Assembly (NCBI GenBank): GCA_002339125.1
Contig: DDJQ01000034.1
Span: forward strand, 6,460 to 55,707
Source of the DNA: Alteromonadaceae bacterium UBA2620
GTDB taxonomy: Bacteria > Pseudomonadota > Gammaproteobacteria > Enterobacterales > Alteromonadaceae
Reading direction: 5' to 3'
DNA: 49,248 nt
Positions 49,121 through 49,248 of the stretch are shown in pieces; positions within the stretch are counted from its first letter, which is position 1, and every line of letters begins with the position of its first letter. The notes under the pieces were generated by a model that had not been told where the DNA came from, did not search any database, and worked only from the letters and a program-made list of their open reading frames with translations. The translations under genes and the position numbers were made by a program.

Positions 49121-49248
49121 CCAGCCGCTTGATCCCCAAAAATGCAACGACTATTCTCACTCCGGTTATTACCGGGGTGATTTATGGATCCTAACTGTAA
49201 GAAAGCACCTACTCTGCCTTATACCCGTCATTCCGCACCTAATTAACT

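Noticed and set aside
1..49248. CRISPR arrays, tRNA/rRNA genes, insertion sequences, prophage or attachment sites
   Set aside because: No regularly spaced repeats, no tRNA-like cloverleaf, and no transposase or integrase were seen. The toxin-antitoxin block has no visible flanking repeats.

Overview
The window looks like a chromosomal segment of a marine gammaproteobacterium, most likely Alteromonadales (Alteromonas, Salinimonas or Aestuariibacter type). The basis is the overall similarity of Ndh, IbpA, PpiC, AcrAB/AcrR, ExaC and ErbR-type proteins to gammaproteobacterial homologues, a moderate GC content and normal Shine-Dalgarno sites. This placement is inference from protein character and not from a database search. 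No rRNA, tRNA, CRISPR array, insertion sequence or prophage was seen.

Layout. (1) 1-2552 and 2678-3286: an AcrAB-type RND pump, its permease cut by the window edge, divergent from a TetR/AcrR repressor with an AcrR-like palindrome between them. (2) 3379-8895: single housekeeping-type genes: two small regulatory-looking proteins, a small secreted protein, YceI, an 8-oxoguanine-deaminase-type amidohydrolase and type II NADH dehydrogenase. (3) 9351-32835: the centrepiece, a periplasmic quinoprotein alcohol oxidation locus. (4) 33131-34532: GNAT, PpiC and a Qnr/McbG-like pentapeptide protein. (5) 34578-42230: a five-gene operon (outer membrane factor, membrane fusion protein, RND permease, OmpR-type regulator, histidine kinase). 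(6) 42407-49120: DUF2721 protein, periplasmic-sensor diguanylate cyclase, a nucleosidase-like lipoprotein operon, IbpA, a small cytochrome c and an outer membrane barrel protein.

The alcohol locus. It holds a porin, an ExaC-type aldehyde dehydrogenase, a DUF4242 protein with a NitT/TauT-type ABC importer, a NosP-like FIST protein with a NahK/ErcS'-like hybrid kinase, an ErbR/AgmR/PedR1-like response regulator, a PedA1-PedA2-PedB-PedC-like transporter (linked to lanthanide uptake in Pseudomonas putida), a c550 cytochrome, a MoxJ/XoxJ-like binding protein, the PQQ alcohol dehydrogenase, a NosR/NirI-like FMN/iron-sulfur membrane protein and a di-heme peroxidase. The dehydrogenase carries an extra aspartate two residues after its catalytic aspartate (D322, D324), the hallmark of lanthanide-dependent XoxF/PedH enzymes. 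The reading offered is: alcohol enters by the porin, is oxidised in the periplasm by a Ln-PQQ enzyme passing electrons to c550, and the aldehyde is oxidised by ExaC. Lanthanide arrives through the Ped transporter, and regulation is by NahK-ErbR with a possible NO input through NosP. PQQ biosynthesis genes and a TonB receptor were not found here.

The most promising new signals are: a repeated motif TWGGTAGTA-N2-MCTT upstream of the porin, the divergent PedA1/c550 promoter and the dehydrogenase; the NosR-like protein and second ABC system tied to the quinoprotein; a HigBA-type toxin-antitoxin pair with a promoter that predicts a leaderless toxin mRNA; a PhoB/PmrA-like direct repeat in front of the efflux/two-component operon; and a sigma-32 promoter plus ROSE-like element before ibpA.
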